Assembly: GCF_024168645.1 (NCBI RefSeq)
Contig: NZ_JALJWF010000001.1
Coordinates: forward strand, 1,169,001 to 1,233,000
Length of the DNA: 64,000 bases
Source of the DNA: Pseudomonas sp. GGS8
GTDB lineage: Bacteria > Pseudomonadota > Gammaproteobacteria > Pseudomonadales > Pseudomonadaceae
Direction: 5' to 3'
The position numbers were made by a program, and so were the translations under genes. This document shows positions 19,321 through 27,804 of the stretch, in pieces (position 1 is the stretch's first letter; each line of letters starts with the position of its first letter). The notes below the pieces were generated by a model. That model had not been told where the DNA came from and did no database searches. It saw only the letters and a program-made list of their open reading frames with translations.

Positions 19321-20700
19321 ATGAAACACCCCAAACCGAATTTCTACAACCTGGCCTGGCGTTGGCACTTCTACGCCGGCCTGTTCGTCGCGCCATTCAT
19401 GGTGATGCTGGCCCTGACCGGCATCGTCTACCTGTTCAAACCGCAACTCGATCCATTGATGTACGGCAGCCTGCTGAACATCCCGGCCGGTCATCACGCC
19501 GTGGCCGCCGATGACCTGCTCAAACGGGTGAAAGAGGCCTATCCCCAAGGCCGGATCAAACAATATTTACCGCCAGTGAATGCCGAACGCAGCGCGCAAT
19601 TTGTGGTGATCAATGAAGGTCATGAACTGAACGTGTTCATCGATCCATACCACGGCGACATCCTCGGCGAGCAAGACGCCAAGAAGAATCTGCAAGCGGT
19701 TGCGCGCTCGATTCACGGTGAGTTGATGATCGGCACCGTCGGTGATCGGCTGGTGGAACTGGCCGCCGGTTGGGGTGTGGTGTTGGTGGTCTCCGGGGTA
19801 TTTTTGTGGTGGCCGCGTGGTCAGTACGCCGGCGTGCTGTGGCCGCGCCTCAGCCGTCGCGGACGTGTGCTGTGGCGTGACTTGCACGCAGTGACCGGGT
19901 TCTGGGGCGCGGCGTTTTTGCTGGTGATGCTGCTCAGCGGCATGACCTGGACCGGGTTCTGGGGCAAGCAATACGCCGACCTCTGGAACCGCTTCCCGGT
20001 CGCCATGTGGAATGACGTGCCCAAATCCGACGTTGAGGCCCGCAGCCTCAACAGCGCCACGCGCCAGACTGTGCCGTGGGCCATGGAAAACACGCCGATG
20101 CCAATGTCTGGCGACCACGCCGAACACATGGCTCACGCCAGCACCCAAACCGGCCCGGCGGTGCCGACCATCAGCCTGCAAGACGTGCAAAATATCGCCG
20201 TGCAGCGCAAGGTCGAGCCCGGCTACAGCATCACTTTCCCGACCACCGCCACCGGCGTGTTCACCCTCGCAGTGTTCGCCGACGACCCGCGCAACGACGC
20301 CACCCTGCATGTCGACCAATACACCGGCAACGTCCTCGCCGACGTGCGCTGGCAGCATTACAGCAACGTCGCCCGCGCCACGGAAGTCGGCGTGATGCTG
20401 CACGAAGGCAAAATGTTCGGCCCGTTCAATCAGATCATCGTGCTGCTGATCTGCCTGATGATTTTGCTCAGCGCCGTCAGCGGCGTGGTGATCTGGTGGA
20501 AGCGCCGGCCACAGGGCAAGTTCGGTGTGCCGCCGTTGCGTCACGACCTGCCGAAATGGAAAACCGCTATGGTCATCATGTTCGCCCTGGCGGTGATGTT
20601 TCCGTTGGTAGGGGCTTCGCTGGTGGTCGTGTGGCTATTGGATTGGGGGCTGCTATCGCGCTTGGGCCGGCATACTGAGTCCACTTCAGTTTCATCATGA
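19321..20700 (+). CDS. PepSY-associated TM helix protein
   Basis: A 459-residue inner-membrane protein of the PepSY_TM family, often next to TonB-dependent receptors. Hydrophobic segments: WHFYAGLFVAPFMVMLALTG near the N terminus, a pair around residues 140-160 and 190-215 (GVVLVVSGVFLWWPRG; GAAFLLVMLLSGMTWTG), one near 365-385 (QIIVLLICLMILLSAVSG) and a C-terminal span. A periplasmic loop has PMPMSGDHAEHMAHA, a His/Met-rich stretch that fits the copper context. Some relatives reduce metal at the inner membrane; that role is not shown here. Confidence 0.85.
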   Translation: MKHPKPNFYNLAWRWHFYAGLFVAPFMVMLALTGIVYLFKPQLDPLMYGSLLNIPAGHHAVAADDLLKRVKEAYPQGRIKQYLPPVNAERSAQFVVINEGHELNVFIDPYHGDILGEQDAKKNLQAVARSIHGELMIGTVGDRLVELAAGWGVVLVVSGVFLWWPRGQYAGVLWPRLSRRGRVLWRDLHAVTGFWGAAFLLVMLLSGMTWTGFWGKQYADLWNRFPVAMWNDVPKSDVEARSLNSATRQTVPWAMENTPMPMSGDHAEHMAHASTQTGPAVPTISLQDVQNIAVQRKVEPGYSITFPTTATGVFTLAVFADDPRNDATLHVDQYTGNVLADVRWQHYSNVARATEVGVMLHEGKMFGPFNQIIVLLICLMILLSAVSGVVIWWKRRPQGKFGVPPLRHDLPKWKTAMVIMFALAVMFPLVGASLVVVWLLDWGLLSRLGRHTESTSVSS

Positions 20701-20762
20701 AGCAGACGAGATGCGCGTACGCGTAAAGCCAATACAATGCGGGCCAGCATTGAATCCTTGGC

Positions 20763-20894
20763 GTGGCGAGGGGGCTTGCCCCCGTTCGGCTGCGCAGCAG
20801 TCGTAATACCCGACAACGCGGTAAACCCGGAGAAACTGCGGTGTCAGGTTTGGGGTCGCTGCGCAACCCAACGGGGGCAAGCCCCCTCGCCACA
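20763..20894. repeat. REP-type inverted pair, family B
   Basis: gtggcgagggggcttgcccc... pairs with ...ggggcaagccccctcgccac about 90 bases on. Lies just before the ABC transporter operon. Confidence 0.85.
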
Positions 20895-20931
20895 GTTCTG
20901 TATGCAGGCTTGAACGATCATCAGGAATGAA

Positions 20932-21720
20932 ATGACTTCGCTGAACATCACCAACCTCGCCTGGACACCCCTGGGTCACGGCCATTGCCATCACCAGTTC
21001 CAGCTGCGTGACGCATCGCTGCACGTGGCCGCCGGTGAGTTCGTCGGGTTGATCGGACCCAACGGCAGCGGCAAGACCAGCCTGTTGCGGTGCGCTTATC
21101 GCTTCAGCAAACCCGAGAGCGGTGAGGTAAAACTCGAGCATCACAACGTCTGGAAGCAATCCTCACGCTGGTGCGCGCAACGCATCGCCGTGGTGCTGCA
21201 GGAATTCCCCGACGCCTTCGGCCTGACCGTCGATGAAGTGGTCGCCATGGGCCGCACACCGCACAAAGGTCTGTTCGATGGCGACACTCTCGAAGACCGA
21301 AAGCTCGCGACCCAAGCCCTCGAATCGGTCGGCCTCAAGGGCTTCGAAGACCACGCCTTCGCCACCCTGTCCGGCGGTGAAAAGCAGCGCGTAATCCTCG
21401 CCCGCGCCCTGGCCCAGCAACCGCAATTGCTGATCCTCGACGAACCGACCAACCACCTCGACCCGCGCTTTCAACTGGAACTGCTGCAGCTGGTCAAACG
21501 CCTGCAGATCGGCACGCTGGCGAGCATTCACGACCTCAATCTGGCGGCGGCCTTCTGCGATCGGCTGTACGTGATCCATCACGGTCGCATCGTGGCCAGC
21601 GGCACCCCCAAAGAAGTCCTGACCACACACCTTTTGCACAACGTGTTCGGCGTCGACGCCCTGATCGATGACCATCCCTTGCACGGCTACCCACGAATCA
21701 CCTGGATAACCCAACCATGA
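20932..21720 (+). CDS. ABC transporter ATP-binding protein (siderophore/corrinoid class)
   Basis: A 262-residue ATPase with Walker A (GPNGSGKTS), signature LSGGEKQR, Walker B (LLILDEPTNHLD) and the switch His (SIHDLNLA). It belongs to the FecE/BtuD group that energises FecCD-type permeases. It overlaps the binding-protein gene by four bases (ATGA). From memory, homologous genes in P. aeruginosa follow cobK, which favours a corrinoid or related chelate as substrate; the sequence alone cannot decide. Confidence 0.9.
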   Translation: MTSLNITNLAWTPLGHGHCHHQFQLRDASLHVAAGEFVGLIGPNGSGKTSLLRCAYRFSKPESGEVKLEHHNVWKQSSRWCAQRIAVVLQEFPDAFGLTVDEVVAMGRTPHKGLFDGDTLEDRKLATQALESVGLKGFEDHAFATLSGGEKQRVILARALAQQPQLLILDEPTNHLDPRFQLELLQLVKRLQIGTLASIHDLNLAAAFCDRLYVIHHGRIVASGTPKEVLTTHLLHNVFGVDALIDDHPLHGYPRITWITQP

Positions 21721-22664
21721 CTTTGCGTTCCCTGCTTTGCGTCGCGCTGTTGCTGGGCAGTGCCCATGCCTTCGCCGAGGCCACGAAATACCCGCTGACT
21801 GTCCAGAGCTGCAACCGCGCAGTCACCTTCAAGCAAGCGCCAAAACACGCGGTCAGCCACGACATCAACATGACCCAGATGATGCTCGCCCTCGGCCTCA
21901 AGCCCAGGATGGCCGGCTACAGCGGCGTGACCGGCTGGAAATCGGTGACGCCCCAGATGCAGACCCTCCTCGACGGTTTACCGGAACTGGCGGCCAAGTA
22001 CCCGTCAGTGGAAACCCTGCTCAACGCCAACGTCGATTTCTTCTTCGCCGGTTGGGACTACGGCATGCGCGTGGGCGGTGACCTCACGCCGCAAACCCTG
22101 CAACCGCTGGGCATCAACGTCTATGAGTTGACCGAGTCCTGCGCGTTCGTGATGAAGCGTCCACCGGCCAGCCTGGAAGACACCTACAACGACCTGCGCA
22201 ACCTCGGCAAAATCTTCGACGTGCAGGATCGCGCCAACACCGTGATCGCCCAGATGCAGGCGCAAGTCGTCGAAGTGCGCAAGGATCTGCCGACCGACAA
22301 GCCTCGGGTATTTCTGTACGACAGCGGTGAAGACCGGGCCATGACCTCCGGACGCCTGGGCATGCCGCAGGCGCTGATCGACGCGGCCGGCGGGCGCAAC
22401 ATTCTCGATGACGTCGAGGCGAGCTGGACCCGGGTCAACTGGGAGAACGTGGTCGAGCGCAATCCGCAGGTGATCGTGATCGTCGATTACGGCGAAGTCA
22501 CCGCCGAACAGAAGGAGCAGTTTTTGCTGAACAACCAGGCCCTGCAATCGGTGGACGCGATCAAGAACCAGCGCTTTATCGTCATTCCGTACGTGCAGGC
22601 CACGCCGGGGATCGATAACGTGCTGGCGGTCGAAACCCTGGCCAAGGGTTTCCACGGCGAATGA
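21717..22664 (+). CDS. Periplasmic substrate-binding protein of the ABC importer
   Basis: A 315-residue class III binding protein with a signal peptide (LLCVALLLGSAHAFA). It has the usual first-lobe start (YPLTVQSCNRAVTFKQAPKHAV) and the second-lobe signature NPQVIVIVDYGEV. The Cys in VQSCNR pairs plausibly with the one in TESCAFV. Overlaps both neighbours by four bases, so ATPase, binding protein and permease are co-translated. Ligand is unknown; siderophore or corrinoid is likely. Confidence 0.88.
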   Translation: MTLRSLLCVALLLGSAHAFAEATKYPLTVQSCNRAVTFKQAPKHAVSHDINMTQMMLALGLKPRMAGYSGVTGWKSVTPQMQTLLDGLPELAAKYPSVETLLNANVDFFFAGWDYGMRVGGDLTPQTLQPLGINVYELTESCAFVMKRPPASLEDTYNDLRNLGKIFDVQDRANTVIAQMQAQVVEVRKDLPTDKPRVFLYDSGEDRAMTSGRLGMPQALIDAAGGRNILDDVEASWTRVNWENVVERNPQVIVIVDYGEVTAEQKEQFLLNNQALQSVDAIKNQRFIVIPYVQATPGIDNVLAVETLAKGFHGE

Positions 22665-23671
22665 TCGATCGTCGCTATGCCTTGTTGCTGATGGCCCTCG
22701 GCGCGCTGTTGCTGGTGTCGTGCGTGGTGTCGCTGGGCTTTGGTCCGGCGCGGGTGCCGGTGGAGGTGGTCTGGCGGATTCTGCTGTACAAGGCCTTCGG
22801 TTTTGGCGAGCAGAGCTGGGCCGCCGGCCAGGAACACATCGTCTGGCTGATCCGCGTGCCGCGCATGTTGCTCGGCGCGCTGGTGGGCGCCGGCCTGGCG
22901 CTGATCGGCGCGGTGCTGCAAGCGGTGACGCGCAATCCATTGGCTGATCCGCACCTGCTCGGTGTGACCTCCGGCGCGACCCTCGGCGCGGTGATCGTGG
23001 TGTTGCATGTCGGTGAAATCGTCGGCCTGCTGACCTTACCGATTGCGGCGTTTATCGGCGCGCTGCTGAGCATGCTGATCGTGCTGATGATCGCCAATCG
23101 TCATGGGCGGCTGGACAGTGATCGGCTGCTGTTGTGCGGCGTGGCGGTGTCATTCGTGATGATGGCGATCGCCAATCTACTGTTGTTTCTCGGTGATCAC
23201 CGCGCCAGTTCGGCGGTGATGTTCTGGATGCTCGGCGGGCTTGGGTTGGCGCGCTGGGAATTGCTCGCGGTGCCGGCTGCCAGTGTGTTGTTGGGGTTGG
23301 TGTTGCTACTGGGCATGGCCCGGCCGTTGAATGCGTTGATGGCGGGTGAACAGACTGCCGTGACCCTCGGCCTCAATGCCCGTACCGTGCGGCTGCGGGT
23401 GTTTTTGATTGCCTCGTTGATGACTGGGGTGCTGGTGTCCATCAGCGGCTCGATTGGTTTTGTCGGGTTAATGGTGCCGCACATTGCGCGGCGGTTGGTA
23501 GGTGCCGAGCATCGTCGGTTGTTGCCGGTCTGTGTCTTGCTGGGCAGCCTGTTCCTGGTCTGGGTCGATGTGGCCGCACGAACGTTGATCGCCCCGGAAG
23601 ACTTGCCCATCGGCGTCGCCACCGCTGCGATTGGCGGGCTGTTCTTCATCGGTCTGATGCGCCGGCGCTGA
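22661..23671 (+). CDS. FecCD-family ABC transporter permease
   Basis: A 336-residue polytopic inner-membrane permease. Family landmarks are visible: RVPRMLLGALVGAGLALIGAV then QAVTRNPLADPHLLGVTSGA, LNARTVRLRVFLIASLM, and GFVGLMVPHIARRLVGAEHR near the coupling helix. About nine or ten membrane spans are expected. Last gene of the three-gene importer operon; a palindromic repeat follows within 30 bases. Confidence 0.92.
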   Translation: MIDRRYALLLMALGALLLVSCVVSLGFGPARVPVEVVWRILLYKAFGFGEQSWAAGQEHIVWLIRVPRMLLGALVGAGLALIGAVLQAVTRNPLADPHLLGVTSGATLGAVIVVLHVGEIVGLLTLPIAAFIGALLSMLIVLMIANRHGRLDSDRLLLCGVAVSFVMMAIANLLLFLGDHRASSAVMFWMLGGLGLARWELLAVPAASVLLGLVLLLGMARPLNALMAGEQTAVTLGLNARTVRLRVFLIASLMTGVLVSISGSIGFVGLMVPHIARRLVGAEHRRLLPVCVLLGSLFLVWVDVAARTLIAPEDLPIGVATAAIGGLFFIGLMRRR

Positions 23672-23693
23672 CTCGCCGCTCCCACAGGGTGAT

Positions 23694-23718
23694 CATTCCC
23701 ACGCTCCGCGTGGGAATG
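23694..23718. repeat. Perfect palindromic repeat after the permease gene
   Basis: CATTCCCACGC and GCGTGGGAATG are 11-base arms around a 3-base loop. This is a third type of interspersed Pseudomonas hairpin, placed where it could also stop transcription of the ABC operon. Confidence 0.8.
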
Positions 23719-23815
23719 CCGCCAGGGACGCTCCGCGTTCCGCTTTTGAATGTTTAACGGATGTGTCAAAACACGGAACTTTCCCACGCCTTTTTCAGGT
23801 TGTTCGTCGGACGGG

Positions 23816-23870
23816 AGCCCTCTAGTCTTGGGCTGTCGCTGAACACTCAGCGATCGGGTGTGAGAACCCG
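23816..23870 (+). promoter_or_regulatory. Three consecutive hairpins upstream of the DUF6124-type gene
   Basis: AGCCC/GGGCT (23816-23820 with 23830-23834), TCGCTGA/TCAGCGA with a 4-base loop (23836-23853) and CGGGT/ACCCG with a 6-base loop (23855-23870) follow each other closely. Downstream, 23884-24036 is a possible leader ORF of about 50 codons (starts MQHSYQHNCRQ), ending 47 bases before the DUF6124 start. Either a structured untranslated leader or protein-binding sites; not matched to a known riboswitch. Confidence 0.45.
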
Positions 23871-24080
23871 GGAAACATTAGCCATGCAGCACTCGTATCA
23901 GCATAATTGCCGTCAGCTTATCCGCTGCCTGCAAATGCGTTATGGCGGCTGTGTGTGGGCGGGCTTCGGTCCGGCCGGTTTCTTGGTTTCCCGGTTTCTC
24001 ACCCCGCACACAGCTGCCTCCCTCTTTGCCGCGTGAGAAACGGCAAGTGGTGGCTCCCATTTGAAAACCAAGGTAGTCAC

Positions 24081-24454
24081 ATGAATAAGAAACTCATACC
24101 AGATCCACCCGCCGACGACACCAGCACTCCCGACCCCGAAACCTTGCGCGCTGAAGACCTGCTCAAAGACCGCGAAGCCATAAAACGCGCCCTCGACTAC
24201 TATCTCGATCCCCCGGCGCCCTACACCGAAAAAACCCGCCGCCCAGCACCATGTTCATCGTCGCCCCGAACATGGATACCGAAAGCCTGCTGGCCCACGC
24301 CTGTGAATCGTTAGCCACGGCGAGTGTCCTGACCAGCGACTTCGCCAACGACCTGACCGCCCCGCAGCGCTACACGGCGCTGGCGATTCAACAGAGCATC
24401 ATGCTGGCGGAGCTGGCGGTGAACCGGGCGCTGGATAACGTCGACCCAGCGTAA
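24081..24454 (+). pseudogene. DUF6124-type small protein, apparently frameshifted
   Basis: The first part (24081-~24245) encodes MNKKLIPDPPADDTSTPD... up to KRALDYYLDPPAPYTEK. The second part, in the -1-related frame (ATG at 24251), encodes FIVAPNMDTESLLAHACESL... ending NRALDNVDPA. Together they give the expected order of a ~120-residue DUF6124 protein common in Pseudomonas: proline-rich N terminus, then a DTESLLAHACESL helix. One missing base in the C/G run at about 24236-24246 would explain the break. The downstream ATG may still allow a 67-residue product. Function of the family is unknown. Confidence 0.65.
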
Positions 24455-24480
24455 TCCCCCGCTCTTTGGGAAAGAGCCTT

Positions 24481-24630
24481 TGTGGCGAGGGGGCTTGTCG
24501 GAACGCCGCATCGCCCCGTTGGGTCGCGAAGCGGCCCCAAAACCTGCAACTGCGGTGTATCAGGTACACCGCGTGCAATGGTTTTACGACTGCTTCGCAG
24601 CCGAACGGGGGCAAGCCCCCTCGCCACAGG
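24481..24630. repeat. REP-type inverted pair, family B
   Basis: tgtggcgagggggcttg at the left and caagccccctcgccaca at the right, with partly complementary inner sequence. Lies in the 420-base gap before urtA; no gene is visible in that gap. Confidence 0.85.
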
Positions 24631-24667
24631 TTTTGTATTCACAGCGCCTTTACCTTAACTGACCGGC

Positions 24668-24691
24668 ATTGGGGCAATCCTTCGCCCCAAT
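24668..24691. other. Hairpin upstream of the urtA promoter
   Basis: ATTGGGGC (24668-24675) pairs with GCCCCAAT (24684-24691) around an 8-base loop. No U-tract follows, so it could be a weak terminator or a protein site. Position is about 105 bases before the sigma-54 element. Confidence 0.4.
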
Positions 24692-24795
24692 GTGGCGCAT
24701 CTTCTCGCACCAACGCGCCAGCCCCGTCCCTTCATGGTGCGTCACTCAACCCCCGCAACCGCTCTAATACGACATTTCCTTGCCCGTCCCCGACC

Positions 24796-24811
24796 GGGCA
24801 CAGCCCTTGCA
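24796..24811 (+). promoter_or_regulatory. Sigma-54 promoter of the urea operon
   Basis: GGGCAC-agccc-TTGCA closely matches the RpoN consensus TGGCAC-N5-TTGCW. The -24 GG and -12 GC are separated by exactly ten bases. It sits 65 bases upstream of urtA. Sigma-54 with NtrC control is usual for urea uptake and urease in pseudomonads. Weak NtrC-like half sites (gcacca near 24714, tggtgcg near 24735) lie upstream but are not convincing as a full palindrome. Confidence 0.75.
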
Positions 24812-24876
24812 AAACAGCCTTCAGTCGTCCGCATCTGCCAACCATAAAAAACTTTAACGTTCATGGAGATCGCACA

Positions 24877-26142
24877 ATGAAGCGTCGCAGTTTGATCAAG
24901 GCTTTCACACTCACGGCAAGCATTGCCGCGATGGGCATGACCTGGACTGTCCAGGCCGCCGAGACCATCAAAGTCGGTATTCTGCATTCGTTGTCCGGGA
25001 CCATGGCGATCTCCGAAACTTCGCTTAAAGACATGGCGTTGATGACCATCGACGAAATCAACGCCAAGGGCGGCGTGAACGGCAAGATGCTGGAGCCTGT
25101 CGTCGTGGACCCGGCATCGAACTGGCCGCTGTTCGCCGAAAAGGGCCGGCAGTTGCTGACTCAGGACAAGGTAGCAGTGGTGTTCGGTTGCTGGACCTCG
25201 GTGTCGCGTAAATCGGTGCTGCCGGTGTTCGAAGAACTCAACGGCCTGCTGTTCTACCCGGTGCAATACGAAGGCGAAGAGATGTCGCCGAACGTGTTCT
25301 ACACCGGCGCGGCACCCAACCAGCAGGCGATTCCGGCGGTGGAATACCTGATGAGCGAAGAAGGCGGCAGCGCCAAGCGTTACTTCCTGCTCGGCACCGA
25401 CTACGTCTACCCGCGCACCACCAACAAAATCCTGCGCTCGTTCCTGCACTCCAAAGGTGTGGCCGACAAGGACATCGAAGAGGTCTACACCCCGTTCGGC
25501 CACAGCGATTACCAGACCATCGTGGCCAACATCAAAAAATTCTCCGCCGGTGGCAAGACAGCAGTCATCTCCACCGTCAACGGCGACTCCAACGTGCCGT
25601 TCTATAAAGAGCTGGCCAACCAGGGCCTGAAAGCCACCGACGTTCCGGTCGTGGCGTTCTCCGTGGGCGAAGAAGAATTGCGCGGCATCGACACCAAACC
25701 GCTGGTGGGCAACCTCGCGGCGTGGAACTACTTCGAGTCGGTCGAGAACCCGCAGAACAAAAAGTTCGTCGCCGACTGGAAGGCCTACGCCAAGAAACAC
25801 AACCTGCCGGGCGCCGACAAAGCGGTGACCAACGACCCGATGGAAGCCACCTACGTCGGCATCCACATGTGGGCGCAAGCCGCCGAGAAAGCCAAGTCCG
25901 CCGACGTCGACAAAGTCCGCGAAGCCCTGGCCGGCCAGACTTTCGCCGCACCGTCCGGCTACACCCTGACCATGGACAAGACCAACCATCACCTGCACAA
26001 GCCAGTGATGATCGGCGAGATTCAGGCCGACGGTCAGTTCAACGTGGTGTGGCAGACCGAAGGGCCGATCCGCGCCCAACCGTGGAGCCCGTTCATTCCG
26101 GGTAATGACAAGAAGCCGGAGTATGCGGTGAAGAGCAACTAA
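24877..26142 (+). CDS. urtA: Urea ABC transporter substrate-binding protein
   Basis: A 421-residue periplasmic binding protein for urea. The N terminus (MKRRSLIKAFTLTASIAAMG) is a signal peptide with a twin-arginine-like RRSLIK motif. The mature part has the UrtA signatures IKVGILHSLSGTMAISE, VFGCWTSVSRKSVLPVFE and LLFYPVQYEGEE. The ATG at 24877 is preceded by a GGAG site; the frame is open far upstream into repeat DNA, which is not coding. First gene of urtABCDE, under a sigma-54 promoter. Confidence 0.95.
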   Translation: MKRRSLIKAFTLTASIAAMGMTWTVQAAETIKVGILHSLSGTMAISETSLKDMALMTIDEINAKGGVNGKMLEPVVVDPASNWPLFAEKGRQLLTQDKVAVVFGCWTSVSRKSVLPVFEELNGLLFYPVQYEGEEMSPNVFYTGAAPNQQAIPAVEYLMSEEGGSAKRYFLLGTDYVYPRTTNKILRSFLHSKGVADKDIEEVYTPFGHSDYQTIVANIKKFSAGGKTAVISTVNGDSNVPFYKELANQGLKATDVPVVAFSVGEEELRGIDTKPLVGNLAAWNYFESVENPQNKKFVADWKAYAKKHNLPGADKAVTNDPMEATYVGIHMWAQAAEKAKSADVDKVREALAGQTFAAPSGYTLTMDKTNHHLHKPVMIGEIQADGQFNVVWQTEGPIRAQPWSPFIPGNDKKPEYAVKSN

Positions 26143-26190
26143 GCCATTGGATGTCGGGGCTGGGCACGGAGCTCAGGCCCGACACAACCC

Positions 26191-26278
26191 CTGTGGGAGC
26201 TGGCTTGCCTGCGATGGCATCACCTCGGTGCATCAGATACACCGAGTCGTCTGCATCGCAGGCAAGCCAGCTCCCACA
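26191..26278. repeat. REP-type inverted pair, family A variant
   Basis: ctgtgggagctggcttgcct and its complement aggcaagccagctcccaca flank a short loop between urtA and urtB. Could stabilise the urtA message, giving more binding protein than permease; that is inference from position. Confidence 0.85.
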
Positions 26279-26301
26279 ATGTCCGCGCAAGGCGACTTTT
26301 T

Positions 26302-27804
26302 ATGCCCACTGCCCTTTACCGCTTCATTCTCGCCATCATGCTGTTATTGCCGATGGCCACCCACGCCGGCGACGCCGAAGACTTCGTCGCGGCCAATCCC
26401 GTGCAGCAAGCCAAGCTTCTGGAAACCTGGGCCGCGCAGCCCGATCCGATCCGTATCGAACTGATCAACGCCCTGCAACAAGGCGAACTGACCGTCGATG
26501 GCCAACCGAAAACCCTGCGCCTGAACAATCGCCTGCGCGGTCTGATCGACACCGCGTTGGCCAGCCACCAATTGCTCGCCGCCGACGCCAAAACCCGTCT
26601 GACCGCCGCGCAGCAATTGCAGAAAAGCGCCAAACCGGCGCAGTTGAAATTCCTCGACCAGCAACTGGCTGGCGAAAAAGACGAAACCGTTCACGCCGCC
26701 CTGAGCCTGGCGCTGGCCAATCTGCAACTGGTCGACACCGACCCGGCCGTGCGTCTTGCGGCGGTGCGTTTACTCGGCGAAACCGGCGACCCGCTGGCCC
26801 GCACCCGCCTCGAAGGGTTGCTGGAACCTGGCGTCGAAGCCGATGCCGGCGTGCGCACCGCCGCCGAAACCAGCCTGGCCCAGGTCAAACGCAAACTGCT
26901 GATCGGCGAAATGCTTGGGCAGGCTTTCAGCGGCATGTCTCTGGGTTCGATTCTGCTGCTGGCGGCGTTGGGGCTGGCGATCACCTTCGGCCTGCTCGGG
27001 GTGATCAACATGGCCCACGGCGAGATGCTGATGCTCGGCGCTTACTCGACGTACGTGGTGCAGTTGATGTTCCAGCGTTTCGCGCCGCAAGCCATCGAGT
27101 TCTATCCGCTGATTGCCCTGCCGGTAGCATTTTTCGTCACCGCCGCCATCGGCATGGCGCTGGAGCGTACGGTGATTCGTCACCTCTACGGTCGCCCGCT
27201 GGAAACCCTGCTCGCGACGTGGGGCATCAGCCTGATGCTGATCCAGTTGGTGCGCCTGGTGTTCGGCGCGCAGAACGTCGAGGTGGCCAACCCGGCGTGG
27301 TTGTCGGGCGGGATTCAGGTGCTGCCCAATCTGGTGCTGCCGTACAACCGCATCGTGATCATCGCCTTCGCCTTGTTTGTGGTGGTGCTGACCTGGCTGC
27401 TGTTGAACAAGACCCGCCTTGGTTTGAACGTGCGCGCCGTCACCCAGAACCGCAACATGGCCGCTTGCTGCGGCGTACCGACCGGGCGTGTGGACATGCT
27501 CGCTTTCGGCCTCGGCTCCGGCATTGCTGGCCTCGGCGGCGTGGCGCTCAGCCAGATCGGCAACGTCGGCCCGGACCTCGGCCAGAGCTACATCATCGAC
27601 TCGTTCCTGGTGGTGGTGCTCGGCGGTGTCGGTCAACTGGCCGGTAGCGTGCTCGCCGCCTTCGGGCTGGGGATAGCCAACAAGATTCTCGAACCGCAGA
27701 TCGGTGCGGTGCTGGGCAAAATCCTGATCCTCGCGCTGATCATTCTGTTCATCCAGAAACGTCCGCAAGGCCTCTTCGCACTGAAAGGACGGGTGATCGA
27801 CTGA
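26302..27804 (+). CDS. urtB: Urea ABC transporter permease UrtB
   Basis: A 500-residue LivH-type permease. Unlike ordinary LivH it has a ~200-residue N-terminal extension after a signal-like segment (FILAIMLLLPMATHAG), helical and HEAT-like (AVRLAAVRLLGETGDPLARTR), as is usual for UrtB. The membrane part begins near LGSILLLAALGLAITFGLLG and contains GVINMAHGEMLMLGAYSTY and GVGQLAGSVLAAFGLG. Overlaps urtC by one base (TGATG). Confidence 0.95.
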   Translation: MPTALYRFILAIMLLLPMATHAGDAEDFVAANPVQQAKLLETWAAQPDPIRIELINALQQGELTVDGQPKTLRLNNRLRGLIDTALASHQLLAADAKTRLTAAQQLQKSAKPAQLKFLDQQLAGEKDETVHAALSLALANLQLVDTDPAVRLAAVRLLGETGDPLARTRLEGLLEPGVEADAGVRTAAETSLAQVKRKLLIGEMLGQAFSGMSLGSILLLAALGLAITFGLLGVINMAHGEMLMLGAYSTYVVQLMFQRFAPQAIEFYPLIALPVAFFVTAAIGMALERTVIRHLYGRPLETLLATWGISLMLIQLVRLVFGAQNVEVANPAWLSGGIQVLPNLVLPYNRIVIIAFALFVVVLTWLLLNKTRLGLNVRAVTQNRNMAACCGVPTGRVDMLAFGLGSGIAGLGGVALSQIGNVGPDLGQSYIIDSFLVVVLGGVGQLAGSVLAAFGLGIANKILEPQIGAVLGKILILALIILFIQKRPQGLFALKGRVID

